Assembly (NCBI GenBank): GCA_023078555.1
Contig: CM041196.1
Location: forward strand, 7,823,985 to 7,887,984
Source of the DNA: Ulva prolifera
Lineage: Eukaryota > Chlorophyta > Ulvophyceae > Ulvales > Ulvaceae
Reading direction: 5' to 3'
Length of the DNA: 64,000 nt
In this document: one piece after another, positions 26,754-37,902 of the stretch
Layout: each line of letters begins with the position of its first letter
Position numbering within the stretch: the first letter of the stretch is position 1
Notes under the pieces: model-generated
Database searches by the model: none
Seen by the model: the letters and a program-made list of their open reading frames with translations, nothing else
Told to the model about the DNA's origin: nothing
Position numbers and translations under genes: made by a program

Positions 26754-28139
26754 TCACAGAATGAGGCGATCGTATGAGAACGCATCGAAGTCTTGTTTGT
26801 ACATGCGATACACAATATCAGCTGTTCCTTGATCGTAAAATGACTTCCACCTTTCAGCAGCCCTGGTGTCGTGTGGGTCGTGAGCATGTGTGGTCGCTGC
26901 TGCTTTCCAGGTGTCATGGACAATTGCATCGCTATGGTCATTGTGAGTCTTGGCATAGTAATCCTGACATGAAGTTTGCTCAGGAGACCACCAACAGGAG
27001 GAGCTGGATTTGTCGAATGTTGTGTGGCCATCATTGGACCTGCTCCAACCGGATTGTGTGTAGGTGTCCAGCCGAAGCCCAGAAGACCAGCAGGGGTACC
27101 ATTCAGACATGTCTTCAATACGAAGCATGTACCTGCCATATGCATCCAATGAGCGTGTTCCAGGAAAGGGGCAAACTCGTTATGTTTCAAAGGATCTTAC
27201 CTGTACGGGAACTGTTTCATGTAGCACACATTGACAGCAGAGTCGAAATGAGGATTTCGATGAGTCGCATTTTGCATCAGGTGCATGAACTTTCTGAACG
27301 ATTCTTTTGTGGCTGCAAAATGAGTTTGCCTTGGAATACCCAAGTCAGTGTTGACTCTTGTCATGACCGCCCAGTCGTGTGATTGCGATGTCAGGACCAT
27401 CTTGTCAAGAAAACCTGAACCTGTCAAAATCATGGCTGTTGCTTCGAAATTCTCTGATGTGCACATGGCACAGGTGTGTGCAAGAGCACCAACCCCCCCC
27501 CCCATCCCCCCCAACCCCCCGCCCGCCCCCGATCTTGGACACACCTGAAACCAGGCGAATATATGGATTGCGACCCACTACAAATGTTGGGTAAGAGTCT
27601 TGTAGCTGAGATTCGTAGCGGTAGTGCAGTGCTGTGGGATATTGGGCTCTATGAACAACGCTGTTTCGAAAAGTCAAGCCGTTCTGTGTGTCGCGTGTGA
27701 GGACGTACAGTAGCGATCGAAGCAGGGTACAACCTGCTTTTGGAACTGTGCACATGGCAAAGTTAACAGAGCCTGTGGCTTCGACCACCACTGGATTCGT
27801 GGCGGAGCTTGCCTGTTTCATATGACTGCATGAATCCATGACGGGAAAGGTTTTACTGGTAGTTTCAGGCGAACTCGCTGGGACAGTTTTCGCTGGGATG
27901 CTTGCTGGGGCAGCAATGTACCGAGACATGACCGATCGGCATGACGGCGACAAGCGATCCATAAAAGGCTGGCTGTACTTATTCAAGTCAAGAGATCCGC
28001 AAATTGGTCGGCACTTCGTCACCCGTCCACTGTCAACGGACAGTTGCAAATTGTGCATCAGCTCCAAGCATAGTCTGCTTGACACTGCGTGAATTGCGCC
28101 GATCTGCGAAACAAAACATACGAAAAGGAAGAGTAGCAT
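26754..28139 (-). CDS. Carbohydrate sulfotransferase, Golgi type (Sulfotransfer_2-like), three exons
   Basis: Transfers sulfate from PAPS to a glycan, probably in the Golgi. The ATG at 28139 opens a hydrophobic signal or anchor (MLLFLFVCFVSQIGAIHA). After a spacer comes MCTVPKAGCTLLRSLLYVL, the 5'-phosphosulfate-binding loop, and FVVGRNPYIRLVSG, the 3'-phosphate-binding region. Intron 1 (27464-27544, 81 bp) joins SG to ENFEATAM in phase. Exon 2 has TKESFRKFMHLMQNATHRNP. The last exon ends ERWKSFYDQGTADIVYRMYK and FDAFSYDRLIL, the typical end of this family, where a phosphate-binding site is followed by the Tyr/Asp-rich tail. Substrate is unknown; sulfated cell-wall polysaccharides are a guess. 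It converges on ispD (158 bp between stops). Confidence 0.83.
27493..27530 (-). repeat. G-tract cluster in an 81-nt sulfotransferase intron
   Basis: On the plus strand there are C-runs of 11, 7, 6, 3 and 5 bases in 38 bp. In the minus-strand transcript these are G-runs starting 14 nt after the 5' splice site. The layout meets the usual G-quadruplex pattern in RNA, or i-motif pattern in the other DNA strand. Confidence 0.85.
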
Positions 28140-28663
28140 CAGTCTCCGCAATCTGCTGGGAGGCTACACCAGTTGTGCACTTCGTTCGAGTGAGGTGCGA
28201 TAGGGACGTGGACAGGGTCATTACTTGGCTTGGACCACGACAAGTCACAGGCACAAGAAATTGTTCATCACACAAACATTCGCGCCAATCTGAACTATTT
28301 TGTGTTGTGGTGTTTGTGTCTCGCCGCTGTCGCTTCGCTTCCCTGGCTCGGTGCAACGGTCGAGCGAGCTGCAGGGACGCACGTGTACAACATGCATGCG
28401 TTCGTCGTTAGGCTAACAACGTGGGCAACATGCGATCAAGGCGGCGACAAAAGGCTGTTACTCAAACACGATGGGAAATCTGCACTGAATCATTCGCGTT
28501 GGCTGGACCTGACACAGGGCTGCGCTCGGCCAATTGCGCTCATCCTTGGAGCCGACCTGGATCACAGATTCACAAGAATACCCAGGAGGCAGCCTCTTGC
28601 TGATTTCAGTTCCAAAACCGCCAGGCAATCTTTCTGTGGGGAATCTCTCTTTTCTGTCTGCCC
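28140..28663. promoter_or_regulatory. Divergent intergenic region between sulfotransferase and MurE
   Basis: About 520 bp between the two start codons. Open frames here show no domain. Promoters for both genes should lie here. Confidence 0.45.
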
Positions 28664-31600
28664 ATGCGTGCATGTCGCGCATGTGCGCCTAAAGGCTGCG
28701 TGCGACCCGGCGGGCGACATCTGTTCACACTTGCAGACATCAGAAGCGTTGGTCCCAGGCATGTCCATTACTTAGCTCGACAACAGTTGGTGGGTCATCG
28801 AGCTCGATCTGTTGTTGCAGCCAGCTTGAACAATGAAGCTGGCCCAGGCGATTCCGGAGAGAAGCAGTCGCGAGGGGAAGAGGAATCGCCAGGAGAACAA
28901 GAGGCCAGTGGTGGCAGAACACCTCCAGAAGATGATTTCGGTTTGCTAGATGATGTGATTCCAGGTATTGCTGTGCTCATTCCGTCTGAAAGCCAGCGCG
29001 ATGAACGCCTTTCGGGAGAAGGTCCGAACCGAGCAGCACCAATAAGCAGTCCACGAGGTGCATGCAGGAGAATTAAGCAGCTCCGAAGAGGCTGATGATG
29101 TTGATCCTCGCGAATCTGCAGTGGTGCAGGGGCAGGAAGGCAGTGCATTGCCTCAGGGAAGTATATCTCGTGTCGAACTCGATAATGATGCGCAGCCTGC
29201 AGAAGTTGAAAGTGAGGTGATTGAAGACGGCAGAGACATCAGCGATGCAACGATACCTGGGCTTTTTGATGATGATGACTTCAACATCGATGAAATAGTG
29301 AATGAAGAGGTGGAAGCAGGCAAGTTATCAGCAAACCCTGTCGTGCCGCTGATGTTCAAAATTTGCATGATATTTACGAGAACATATGGCTTGTAGATGA
29401 CAATGTCGAGGAGGTACTGGCGCAAATCGGCTTCAGATCTGTCATAGAGCGCAAAGAAGAGGTTGGTACAACTGAAGAACGAATGTTCGAATATCCCGAA
29501 CCGCCTGATCGCTCCATCAAGTTCGGTGCACTGCTCAAGAAATGTGGTTACTCTGAAGATGTGCTCGAGCAGTACTCCGAGGCTGCTGATATCGAGGTAT
29601 GCATGTTGGGCAGTGGCGCTGCACTTTCAAGGAATATCCCCAGCCACGGCATTGACACCAAAGACCCATGTCCAGATTACGGGGATCCAGACGGACTCCA
29701 GAAGGGTCGAGGCGGGCAATCTCTTTGTGTGTATCGAGGGCGCGCATGCCGATGGTCACCACTTTGTTCCAGACGCCATCTCAAATGGCTGCGCCCTCAT
29801 TTTGGCACAGATGAGAGTACCTGGTGCTGAGCTCGCACTGTACACCGATGCTAGCCCTACCAGTCCAGAGCTCAGCGATCTTTACCAGGAGCCGTTCTAT
29901 CAGTTGGCTGATAATGACATCATGACCATGGAAGCATGCTCAGAAGAGATGCGCAAGGTGTTTGACAAGATGGAGGCCTTTGGGGAAACAAACAAGCTTT
30001 GCGAAGAAGACATAGAAACACTACAGGTAGAAGGGGCCATGCGCAACATCAGCTCCGCATTGAATTACGATTTCAGCCACTGGGAGAATCCTGATGGTAC
30101 GTATGAGCTTCTGATCACTGTTCGCCCAAAGCTTTGTTTTTAATTTTTCAGTGACCAGCAGCTTTGCACTAGCGCATCGCAGTGCTTGCAGTGCGATTCG
30201 CTCCAGCCTGGGCAAACGCCCCTCAGGGAGTCGTGCATGCGTGCAGAGGAGCATCCATCGGATGAAGACCTGACGCCGCACCCTTTCAATCCCCTGATTC
30301 CTGTTGAGATCAATACACCAGTAATTTGGGCTATTGACCCTTCTGACTTCGTAGCCACTCTTGCACACGGATTCTATGATAGGCCCAGCGAACGCCTGAC
30401 GACCGTTGGCGTGACAGGCACAAACGGTAAAACAACTGTTGCGTGGCTCATGCGCAGCATCTTCGAGCAGCTTGGGCAGCTCACCGGTATGGTGGGCACT
30501 GTGGAGTATGCAATCGCCACTGATCGCTTGGACCTGGAGGGGAGTTTATGGGAGCCTTATGAGGAGGACACAACCCTGTCTCGTGAATGCTCAGCCCCAT
30601 TCTGGGCAGCACCATATGAGGGCAAGTATGAGGTTCCGTGCACAACTCCGGACAACGTATCTGTGCGTGGCCCACCCACACTGTGGCTCTATTAAGACGT
30701 CCTGATGCTTCCATTTTGCAGGGGTCTCTGGTGGCCAGGTAATGTGGCTGTGTTTTGTTCAGGTCCAGAAGGTCATGGCGGGTATGGCAGATCGCGGGGC
30801 AACAGCATGTGTACTGGAGTGTAGTAGTATAGGGCTAGACCAGGGGAGGGTTGATCTAGTGGACCTTGATGTCGCAATCTTCACAAATTTGGGCCGGGAT
30901 CACCTTGATTATCATGAAGACAGTGTGTTTCATCTTCCCTGCCGGCCTGTTTTCCCCTCGCAATGCTGCAGTTGTAGCTGCCAGAACTTCAGGTTGCAAT
31001 CGTCATGTGCTGCCCCTTGACGCTGTCAATATGCCAGTATAGTGTGCTTGGGAGAATCGATGTCGTAAATGCTCAGTGTGAGCTCTCCGGCATGAGTGCA
31101 GCGGCACATATACAGACAGGTGCCATTGTGGCCAACAGCACTCTGTATCAACTGTGGCGATGGCACTCCAACAGAACAATGCATATGGATGTTTGCAGTG
31201 GAGGAGTACAAAAGCTGCAAAGCGTACCTGTTTTCGATGCTTACTGAGCCAGCACGCCAACGAGCTGTGATCAACATAGATGACCCTGCAGCAGAAGCCA
31301 TGGCAGAAGCTGCGAGCCAGGTGCCAGTTGTGACGTACTCCTTTGAAAACCCAGAGGCAGATGTCTACAGCAAGTCTGTGAGCTTCTCGATATGGGAGAC
31401 GTCTGTGACAATCCATACGCCATTGGGAGCCATGGAGGTGATTACACCTCTGATTGGCCGGCCGAATGTGTACAACATTTTGGCATGTGTTGCGGCAAGC
31501 ATCTCTATCAACATCGATCTCAAAGATGTGGCATCTGCACTGGAAAGCGCTGAGGTGAGTCCCCTGCTACCTGGGTGTACAGAAACAGAGGTCATGGATT

Positions 31601-32703
31601 CCATTGGTTCAGCGCTTCGTTCCAGGAGTTCCCGTGTGGGCGTCTGTAATGTAGTTGCAGCAGCGAACTGTTGCGTTACAGGCTTTGCAAATGTGGTGGC
31701 AGATCATGGTATTTTTCAGTGTCCGACTGTCTGCAGCCTCTTTGCAGCTTGACATTTCTGCATGATTCAGGTGGTTCCAGGCAGATTTGAGCTGATTGAT
31801 GAAGGGCAGGACTTTGTGACACTAGTGGACTATGCACACACTCCTGACGCGCTGAACGGACTCTTAGACTCAGTGCGGGAGTGCACGGACCGCAAGCGCA
31901 TCATTCTGGTGTTCGGCTGTGGAGGTGATCGGGACAAAGGCAAACGAGCTTATATGGGGGAGATTGCACACTACAAGGCAGACATTGTCATCCTGACAAA
32001 TGATAATCCGCGTTCAGAGGCGCCGGAAGATATCATCGATGATATTGTTGATGGGTACCCTGACGAGATCAGAAATGCATTTGAACCGTCATCGTATGAC
32101 TACATGGTTGACGTCGGCCGTGTCCCGCCAGTGTGCCTCTGCCGTTTGCAATGCATAAGGCATGTGCAGATCATACCATTGTCTACACACAGCTTACATC
32201 AACATGGCTACACAGTGGGATGCCGGTCGCAAGAGTCGCATGCCCTGCCCTGTGTCTCGCAACTGCAAATGCATGCAAGGCCACATTGGGCATTGGCATA
32301 CCTGCCAGTTGCAAGCCGTGTCAAAAGGCCCATGGTGACATTGCTCCAGATGTAGTGTGATCGCGAGTGCCTAGCCGGGATGATTTCTAATCGGTGATGT
32401 GCTTATTCCGTGCAGATCTTTGAGATGGAATTGCTGGAGCGGCAGGGAGAGGTCAAGCGTTATGTGATTGAAGACCGCTTTTGTGCAATTCGGGCTGCGA
32501 TTGCCATCGCGCAAAAGAATGACGTGGTGATCATTGCTGGGAAGGGCCACGAAGACTACATTGAGTACACTGACGTGAATGGAGGGCTCTTCAAAGGCTG
32601 GTTCGATGACCGTGTCGAGGCCAGGAACGCGCTCACGAAGCTGCCGTACCTGGACCGGATCCCATACCTGAACCGCAAGAATTTGCCGCTCGAGAAGAAG
32701 TGA
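28664..32703 (+). CDS. murE: MurE ligase homologue, plastid (multi-exon)
   Basis: Homologue of UDP-MurNAc-tripeptide ligase, known in land plants as the plastid protein MURE/PAP11. The ATG at 28664 opens a Cys/Arg-rich leader. A long acidic region follows ([19 protein letters not shown] near 29257), as in plant MurE but not in bacteria. Domain 1: [20 protein letters not shown] (about 29671). Domain 2: [18 protein letters not shown] (P-loop, about 30403), [20 protein letters not shown] and [17 protein letters not shown] segment with SCKAYLF carries the Lys that is carbamylated in Mur ligases. Domain 3: [20 protein letters not shown] (about 31812), [17 protein letters not shown] and [20 protein letters not shown]. 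The DNPR motif marks meso-diaminopimelate-type MurE. The last exon has [15 protein letters not shown] and ends at 32703. All key residues appear intact, so ligase activity is possible. Exon borders around 30130-30180 and 30650-30760 are uncertain. Confidence 0.92.
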
Positions 32704-33134
32704 CTGGGGTATCAAATGCGCGCTTGGCGCAGCCATTCGTTACAGCACATTGCTTAATTGGTCCCGCAATTTTTTGAATGCGATCGTCTCGGTCCATGTC
32801 GTGTGGACTTCGCCCAAATGCTAACATCGCATGAAAACATCTATTGTAATTGCATGCTTAGTGAGGCCATATCACATGCGAGCCCGATATCCTGCCTGAA
32901 GCTGTCATATAACGAAAGTGCAGGTTGTGACTGGTGGATGCAGGGCTACCGCATATACTGTGTCACCGGGAGGCCACAAAGGCCTGCACGTCGTTTGACA
33001 CTGAAAGCACGACTCCGACTGCTTTACGATCGTACATTCCATTCATTGAAGGAAAGAATTGTGATGTCGTCACCTGAGCGAAACGGGTCTATTGTGGCGC
33101 ATGCGCGCAGTGAAGCTTGAACCGATTCAGAAAC
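32704..33134. other. Short intergenic region between MurE and the TPR gene
   Basis: 430 bp with no convincing coding signal. It should hold the promoter of the TPR gene. Confidence 0.45.
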
Positions 33135-34791
33135 ATGCGCACCTGTGCAAGACTCCATGCTCATCCTCTTCATTTTCGTGTGCGAATCAGTCGGTGGACT
33201 CTGTGCTCGGCACAGACATCAGACGTCGTACACTCAAAAGTGATAGGAAGGCGAGAGATCATTGCTTTGGTTGCAGCTGGACTGTACTTTGCAGTACCAA
33301 CCCCATCTTGCGCTCTACCACGAGGTGGAATTGATGCGAGGGTCGCGGCAGCTTTCAACACCGCCTTTGCAGCAGGCGGAGATCCCGTGGTGCGTTTGAC
33401 GACGCATCCGCTGTGTTGTGCAATTCACGTTCGTGATTCAATCCGGCATAAGCCAGCAAGCATACATCAATTTTTCATCGTCGTGACCTGGCATGTACTG
33501 TATTACTGGCCAACTGTGACTCCCAGGAGTCCTCACTGTATCCTGACACAGCTGCCATGGGCACAGTGCGTCCTATAATCGCGCCCCTGACACAGCTTTG
33601 CACATTATAAAGTAGTTCTTGTTGAAGGTAGACAGGCCCCTGCAGCTGCTCTTGTTTGCTCTCACCCATCAACCACTTGACATGCTGGTTGACACGTTGG
33701 GTGAAGCTCGGAATGCTGGAACTGCACCGAGCTGAATGGTTCGAAATTGATATCCTTGATAAATGTACCTCTATGTACCAGCGCCATGTCTCTCCAGCGA
33801 CATGGCGATGTGATGGGTTCGAATGCAGCGCGAAAACTGGTGCCAAATCTAGTAGCTGCTAATCTATAGGCATTAGACCTTTGGCTCGGTAGCTGATGCA
33901 TCCATGCAACTAGCCGCACGACCCGAATCAACTCAAACGGAATCCATGGGTGGCTTCAGGCTTCAGACAAGGCGTGGTCAGATGCAATTGCACTAGATCC
34001 TCGCAATCCCAATGCGTGGAGCAACAGGGGGACATCCAGGCTCCAGTTTGGGAGATGGGAGGATGCTTTGTCGGACCTGAACCGCGCTGTGGAGCTTGAA
34101 ATGCAGATGAGTACATCTGGGCCCTCTGGACTGCTACTGAACCAACTGGGGAACGCTGAGGGGGCAGTACAGGACTGGGAATCTGCATGTAGGCATTACA
34201 GACAAGCTGCTGAACGCGCTCCTGAGATCGAGTCCCTTGCGCTCGCCAATCTTGCCCTTGCAAGCTGTGAGATGAAGGTATGGATGTGGCTCTCTTAATT
34301 GCTTCCTGTAGTATTGGCGCTTGTGTACACCCTGTAACGGGGTCCATCACCTCATCTGCAGAAAGACAGTGAAGCCATCAAGGTGGCTCGGAACATCCTC
34401 AGGAAAGATCCTGACTTCCTCGATGTGCGATGTGCGTTGACGGCGTTCAGCTGGGCAGTGGGAGATCGAGCAGCTGCAGAGGATGAGTGGCAGCGTTTGC
34501 AGGATTCTCAGGGTGCGTTGGCGTGTACATACTGACGGTGCACCGACATTCCTCCCCCAATGTAAGTGACCTCTGTCAAGTTCATATTGTTCAAATCTGG
34601 AGTGTAGTTGACTATATCTGTGTGCAGATGGTCTTGGAGCTGTGCTGTATAACAAGGTCAATGCGATTGAGCGGATTCGAAGTCGGTGGCCTCCGCGGCC
34701 GGCTGCGGCGCTAGATGCGTTCCTTTCTGTCTCTGACACAGGGATCGCGAAAGGATATGATGGCAAAGTCAACCAGTACAGGTTCGCATGA
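33135..34791 (+). CDS. TPR protein, probably thylakoid lumen (multi-exon)
   Basis: The ATG at 33135 opens MRTCARLHAHPLHFRVRIS, a basic, Ser/Cys-containing plastid leader. It is followed by GRREIIALVAAGLYFAVP and SCALP, a twin-arginine plus hydrophobic plus Ala-X-Ala-like layout typical of Tat-dependent lumen targeting. After an intron of about 550 bp the frame resumes with DKAWSDAIALDPRNPNAWSN and GRWEDALSDLNRAVELE, a clear tetratricopeptide pair. More helical repeats follow (YRQAAERAPEIESLALANLA; SEAIKVARNILRKDPDFLDV). The C-terminus has RSRWPPRPAAALDAFLSV, a block I know from plant plastid TPR proteins. TPRs mediate protein contacts, often in photosystem assembly; the specific role here is not shown. 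The middle of the long intron (33390-33940) may hide a small exon. Confidence 0.8.
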
Positions 34792-35583
34792 GCACTGCTG
34801 ACACACTGACCAGTTCATGCTCTCAGCTCGCATATATGTTAACTATGTGGTGTGCGTGGGTGAGGTCCTCGTTGTGGGCCGGGGGGCAGTGAAGATCTGG
34901 TTCCTTGGGCAAGTGTGCGTTCCTGCTTGACCTGGAGCAACGTGAACGTGCCTCCAAGTCATACGTGTTTTCCGGTGCCCGAATCACAAATACCACTTCA
35001 CCAACACTTTGTAAATACGATCTGCACGCATACTATCAACACAACACAAGTTCGCTTCCTGAAACACCTGTTTATGCGATTTCGGCAAGCAAGCTGCAGA
35101 CGGTACCATGTGCCAGGTCGCTCATGCCCAGGCTGGTGAACCTTCTAAACAGGCATAATGGAAAGTTACGAGGGCCACACTTGCAAGAGGCTAGCTTCCA
35201 GTACATGAATTTGCCAGATATTCAGCCGACATGAGTCTCGGAACGAAACAATGCCTTGGACAAATGCAAAGAAATAACCGTGTCGCAGTTCTGTTCGCCG
35301 CAAAACTATGACATGATGGAATTCCTCCGCATTCACGGAAAGTAAGCAGCTTGCAGGGCTTAGAAGTTGGTCCAGTAGAGAGTAGTGCTTGAAAAAGACA
35401 TTCACGGCCACACTGGTCGCAGCCAATGCACTCTCTTCTTGTCGCATGCCGATGCTACGCTGTCTCGTATTAACCTACACATCATGCCACCCAAGCACAA
35501 ATATCGGGAAATGCCTAGTCTGGTTCAATCGCGTCAATTGCCTTCCCCTCCGCGCCTGCCCCCACCCCCAATTGGTGCTCATG
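34792..35583. other. Intergenic region, no gene seen
   Basis: About 790 bp between two 3' ends (TPR gene on plus, transporter on minus). Only short frames without domains. Confidence 0.5.
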
Positions 35584-36573
35584 CTACCGTAGGGTCTTCT
35601 TGAACGCAGTATACAAAGCATACCACAATGCCCCCACCATGCTGATGGACAATCCGATGACATTTCGCAGTTCATAGACATAGTCATTGAAAGCAACCGC
35701 GCCAATTATGGTCATGATGATGTTTTTCAAGCTACCAGCGACGCTGGTGGTGAGCGGATCATTCACGCGTGTGCAAACATACATGCTGTGGCTTATTGTC
35801 AGTCCTAAACAAACAGCGCACACTGCTGCAGCAATGAAGCGAGGATCAGATAGTGCTGGATGGTCCCACATTCGTTCCGGCTCTCCAACCGCAAAGCTTG
35901 CTGCAGTCAGTGGTACCTACATAGCACATACAGCTATGTACAATTGCAAAATGGGACGTCGTCAATTGGGAAGCTTCATAAATACACCTGCCTCTGAATG
36001 CCTGATATTCCGTACCACAGATATGATAGCGTTGTAGTAAAGCAAAGTCCATGTGTCCAGGGCTTTAGCAGCAGGAAGATTCTTCAGCATCACCAAGTAG
36101 ATAGCAGTTAGCAGATCATTGGAAAGTATGCCAATATACCCACGCAGATTGAATGCTAAATCGGTTGCTGCAGCAACGAGCGCGCCAGATATCATCGTTG
36201 ATACCGCTGCTAGCACCTGCCACTCATGTGTCTGAGAACACACCAGGCGTTCCAAAATGATTGTGAATACCATTGTGAATCGGCGCAGCACAATAAACAT
36301 CGGGACGCTGAGATCGCCCGTGCCAAACAATCCCGCGACGATATTGGTTGCATTGATTAGGCCCAGGGGCAAAAGAGATGTGACTGTGTGCCAGTCCAAT
36401 TTGGCTCCGCTGACATGGGCACAGATTGGGGCGGCGAAAAGCTGCTGAGCGAGGCATAATGTAAGGGGGAAGTTGAAGTCGAAAACGGTCAGCACACACT
36501 TTGTGGCACTCTGCACACAGATGCTTGCAACCCTACAAGCACCAGACACGGCCGTTGATGGACAGATGCTCAT
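35584..36573 (-). CDS. Nucleotide-sugar-type transporter, DMT/SLC35 superfamily
   Basis: An integral membrane protein with about ten hydrophobic segments over two main exons. Exon 1 (ATG at 36573) starts MSICPSTAVSG, then a span ending KCVLTVFDFNFPLTLCLAQQ, a block found at the same place in plant and animal SLC35-type carriers. It continues with LDWHTVTSLLPLGLINATNI and MFIVLRRFTMVFTIILERLV. This matches the conserved helix 4 region (VLRR...TM) of UDP-sugar and GDP-mannose transporters. Exon 2 (35871-35584) contains DPLTTSVAGSLKNIIMTIIG, also typical (the SVxGxxK motif), and ends AFKKTLR. Such proteins bring sugar nucleotides into the Golgi or ER in exchange for the nucleoside monophosphate. 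The sugar cannot be told. Together with the sulfotransferase it fits glycan building in the secretory path. Confidence 0.82.
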
Positions 36574-37527
36574 GATGAATTTCAGAGGTAGATGAATCAG
36601 ACAAACTCATGTCAAGGGAGAGTGTCATGGCACATAGCGTGTTTTGACATGTTTACTGATTGAACCTGTATACCCGAAGCATGTAGCAATGTGGTCGTGG
36701 TATACGCTGAAACGCATGAAACAGGCACAACTTCCGAAGCCCTAGCAAGACGCAGAGCACAGATTCGCACATGTAGTACAAAATGGATGTGATTCGCAAT
36801 GTTGGTGCCGGTGTAGTCGGAAGCACGCCGTTCCCAGGCTTGTTCCCCGGCTGAACGGACGCGCGGTCATCAGAAGTTGTACCGCTGTCGTCATGCTTGC
36901 GGTGGACAGCCAGAATATTTCCCGGCATCAGGGCCGGCATATGGTGACAGCCTCCCGCACGTGCTAGAGTGCTGTGGAAGATCGTTGATATATGATGTGC
37001 TTCATATCTGCCTGTTTTCGCCTCGGCACACGGGGAGCGGCAAGTGCAGATTACACCGCCCAACGAGAGGATTCTACTTTTGTCGCCAGGTCATTGTGAA
37101 CGTCTTACATAGTGGATGGGCTGCTACACAGCATCATTTGTGCATCAAGCCGACATCATGCATAGACGTTGCTTAAACGCGCTTGTATGCTCGTCTGCCG
37201 ACCGCACGCATAGCGACAGCCCGCTGCGACATCATGCATAGACGTTGCTTAAACGCGCTTGTATGCTCGTCTGCCGACCGCACGCATAGCGACAGCCCGC
37301 TGCATGCAGAGCTGTGCAGCCGCAGCACACGATTTCAAGTGTAGCAAGCCCTCTGGAAACAGCTATGCCTGCAGGCTGTCAGCATTCAAGCATATCACAC
37401 CAGGCATCGTAAATCGAACTTGGACCGTTTGCACATGTAGGAACAACTAGAGAGACCTGGGTAGGCTGGCGAGCCTTCATACGCCCGCGGTGACACTGTC
37501 TCGTACCCAGTCGCTCTCGGGTGTCAA
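36574..37527. promoter_or_regulatory. Divergent intergenic region between transporter and RING gene
   Basis: About 950 bp. A minus-strand frame at 36653-37063 has some hydrophobic residues but no family I know. The clear feature is the tandem duplication at 37151-37302. Confidence 0.45.
37151..37302. repeat. Perfect 2 x 76-bp tandem duplication
   Basis: The 76-bp unit starting CGACATCATGCATAGACG at 37151 repeats without change from 37227. No difference is visible between the copies, so the duplication is recent (or an assembly artefact). It sits about 230 bp upstream of the RING gene, in its likely promoter. Confidence 0.92.
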
Positions 37528-37902
37528 ATGACAGAGCCGTCAGTTCTCATATCAAAACAGGGGAAGGTCATCAGTGATGCTAAAACGTCAAGTCGAACCT
37601 ATGTTTGTGTCACATGCGAACGTCCCGATGCGCAGCTCGCTCGTTTGTTACCCTGTCTGCATATCTTCTGCAGGTCGTGCGCGGCTCAGATGCAGGGCTG
37701 CGTACTGTGTCACTCGGCAATAGATACAGTCGAACTAGTGAACACAATGATGCAGAGGCCCCGAATATCGGCATTGACTCTGCAGAGTTATGACAGTACG
37801 CTCCTTGCACGCGGCCAGCTACTGGACATATGGCACCAAGCGAAGCACAAGTACTACGATGGGACACAGCCTATATTTCGATCCGCATGTATCACGGACT
37901 GA
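37528..37902 (+). CDS. Small RING-finger protein, single exon
   Basis: 124 residues from ATG at 37528. A C3HC4 RING lies in residues about 27-63: C-x2-C-x12-C-x-H-x2-C-x2-C-x6-C-x2-C (YVCVTCERPDAQLARLLPCL then HIFCRSC and GCVLC). RING domains recruit E2 enzymes for ubiquitin transfer, so this may be an E3 ligase or the N-terminal exon of a TRIM-like protein. The rest has no known domain. One exon is unusual for this window; a downstream exon joined by splicing near 37840-37900 cannot be excluded. Confidence 0.7.
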   Translation: MTEPSVLISKQGKVISDAKTSSRTYVCVTCERPDAQLARLLPCLHIFCRSCAAQMQGCVLCHSAIDTVELVNTMMQRPRISALTLQSYDSTLLARGQLLDIWHQAKHKYYDGTQPIFRSACITD

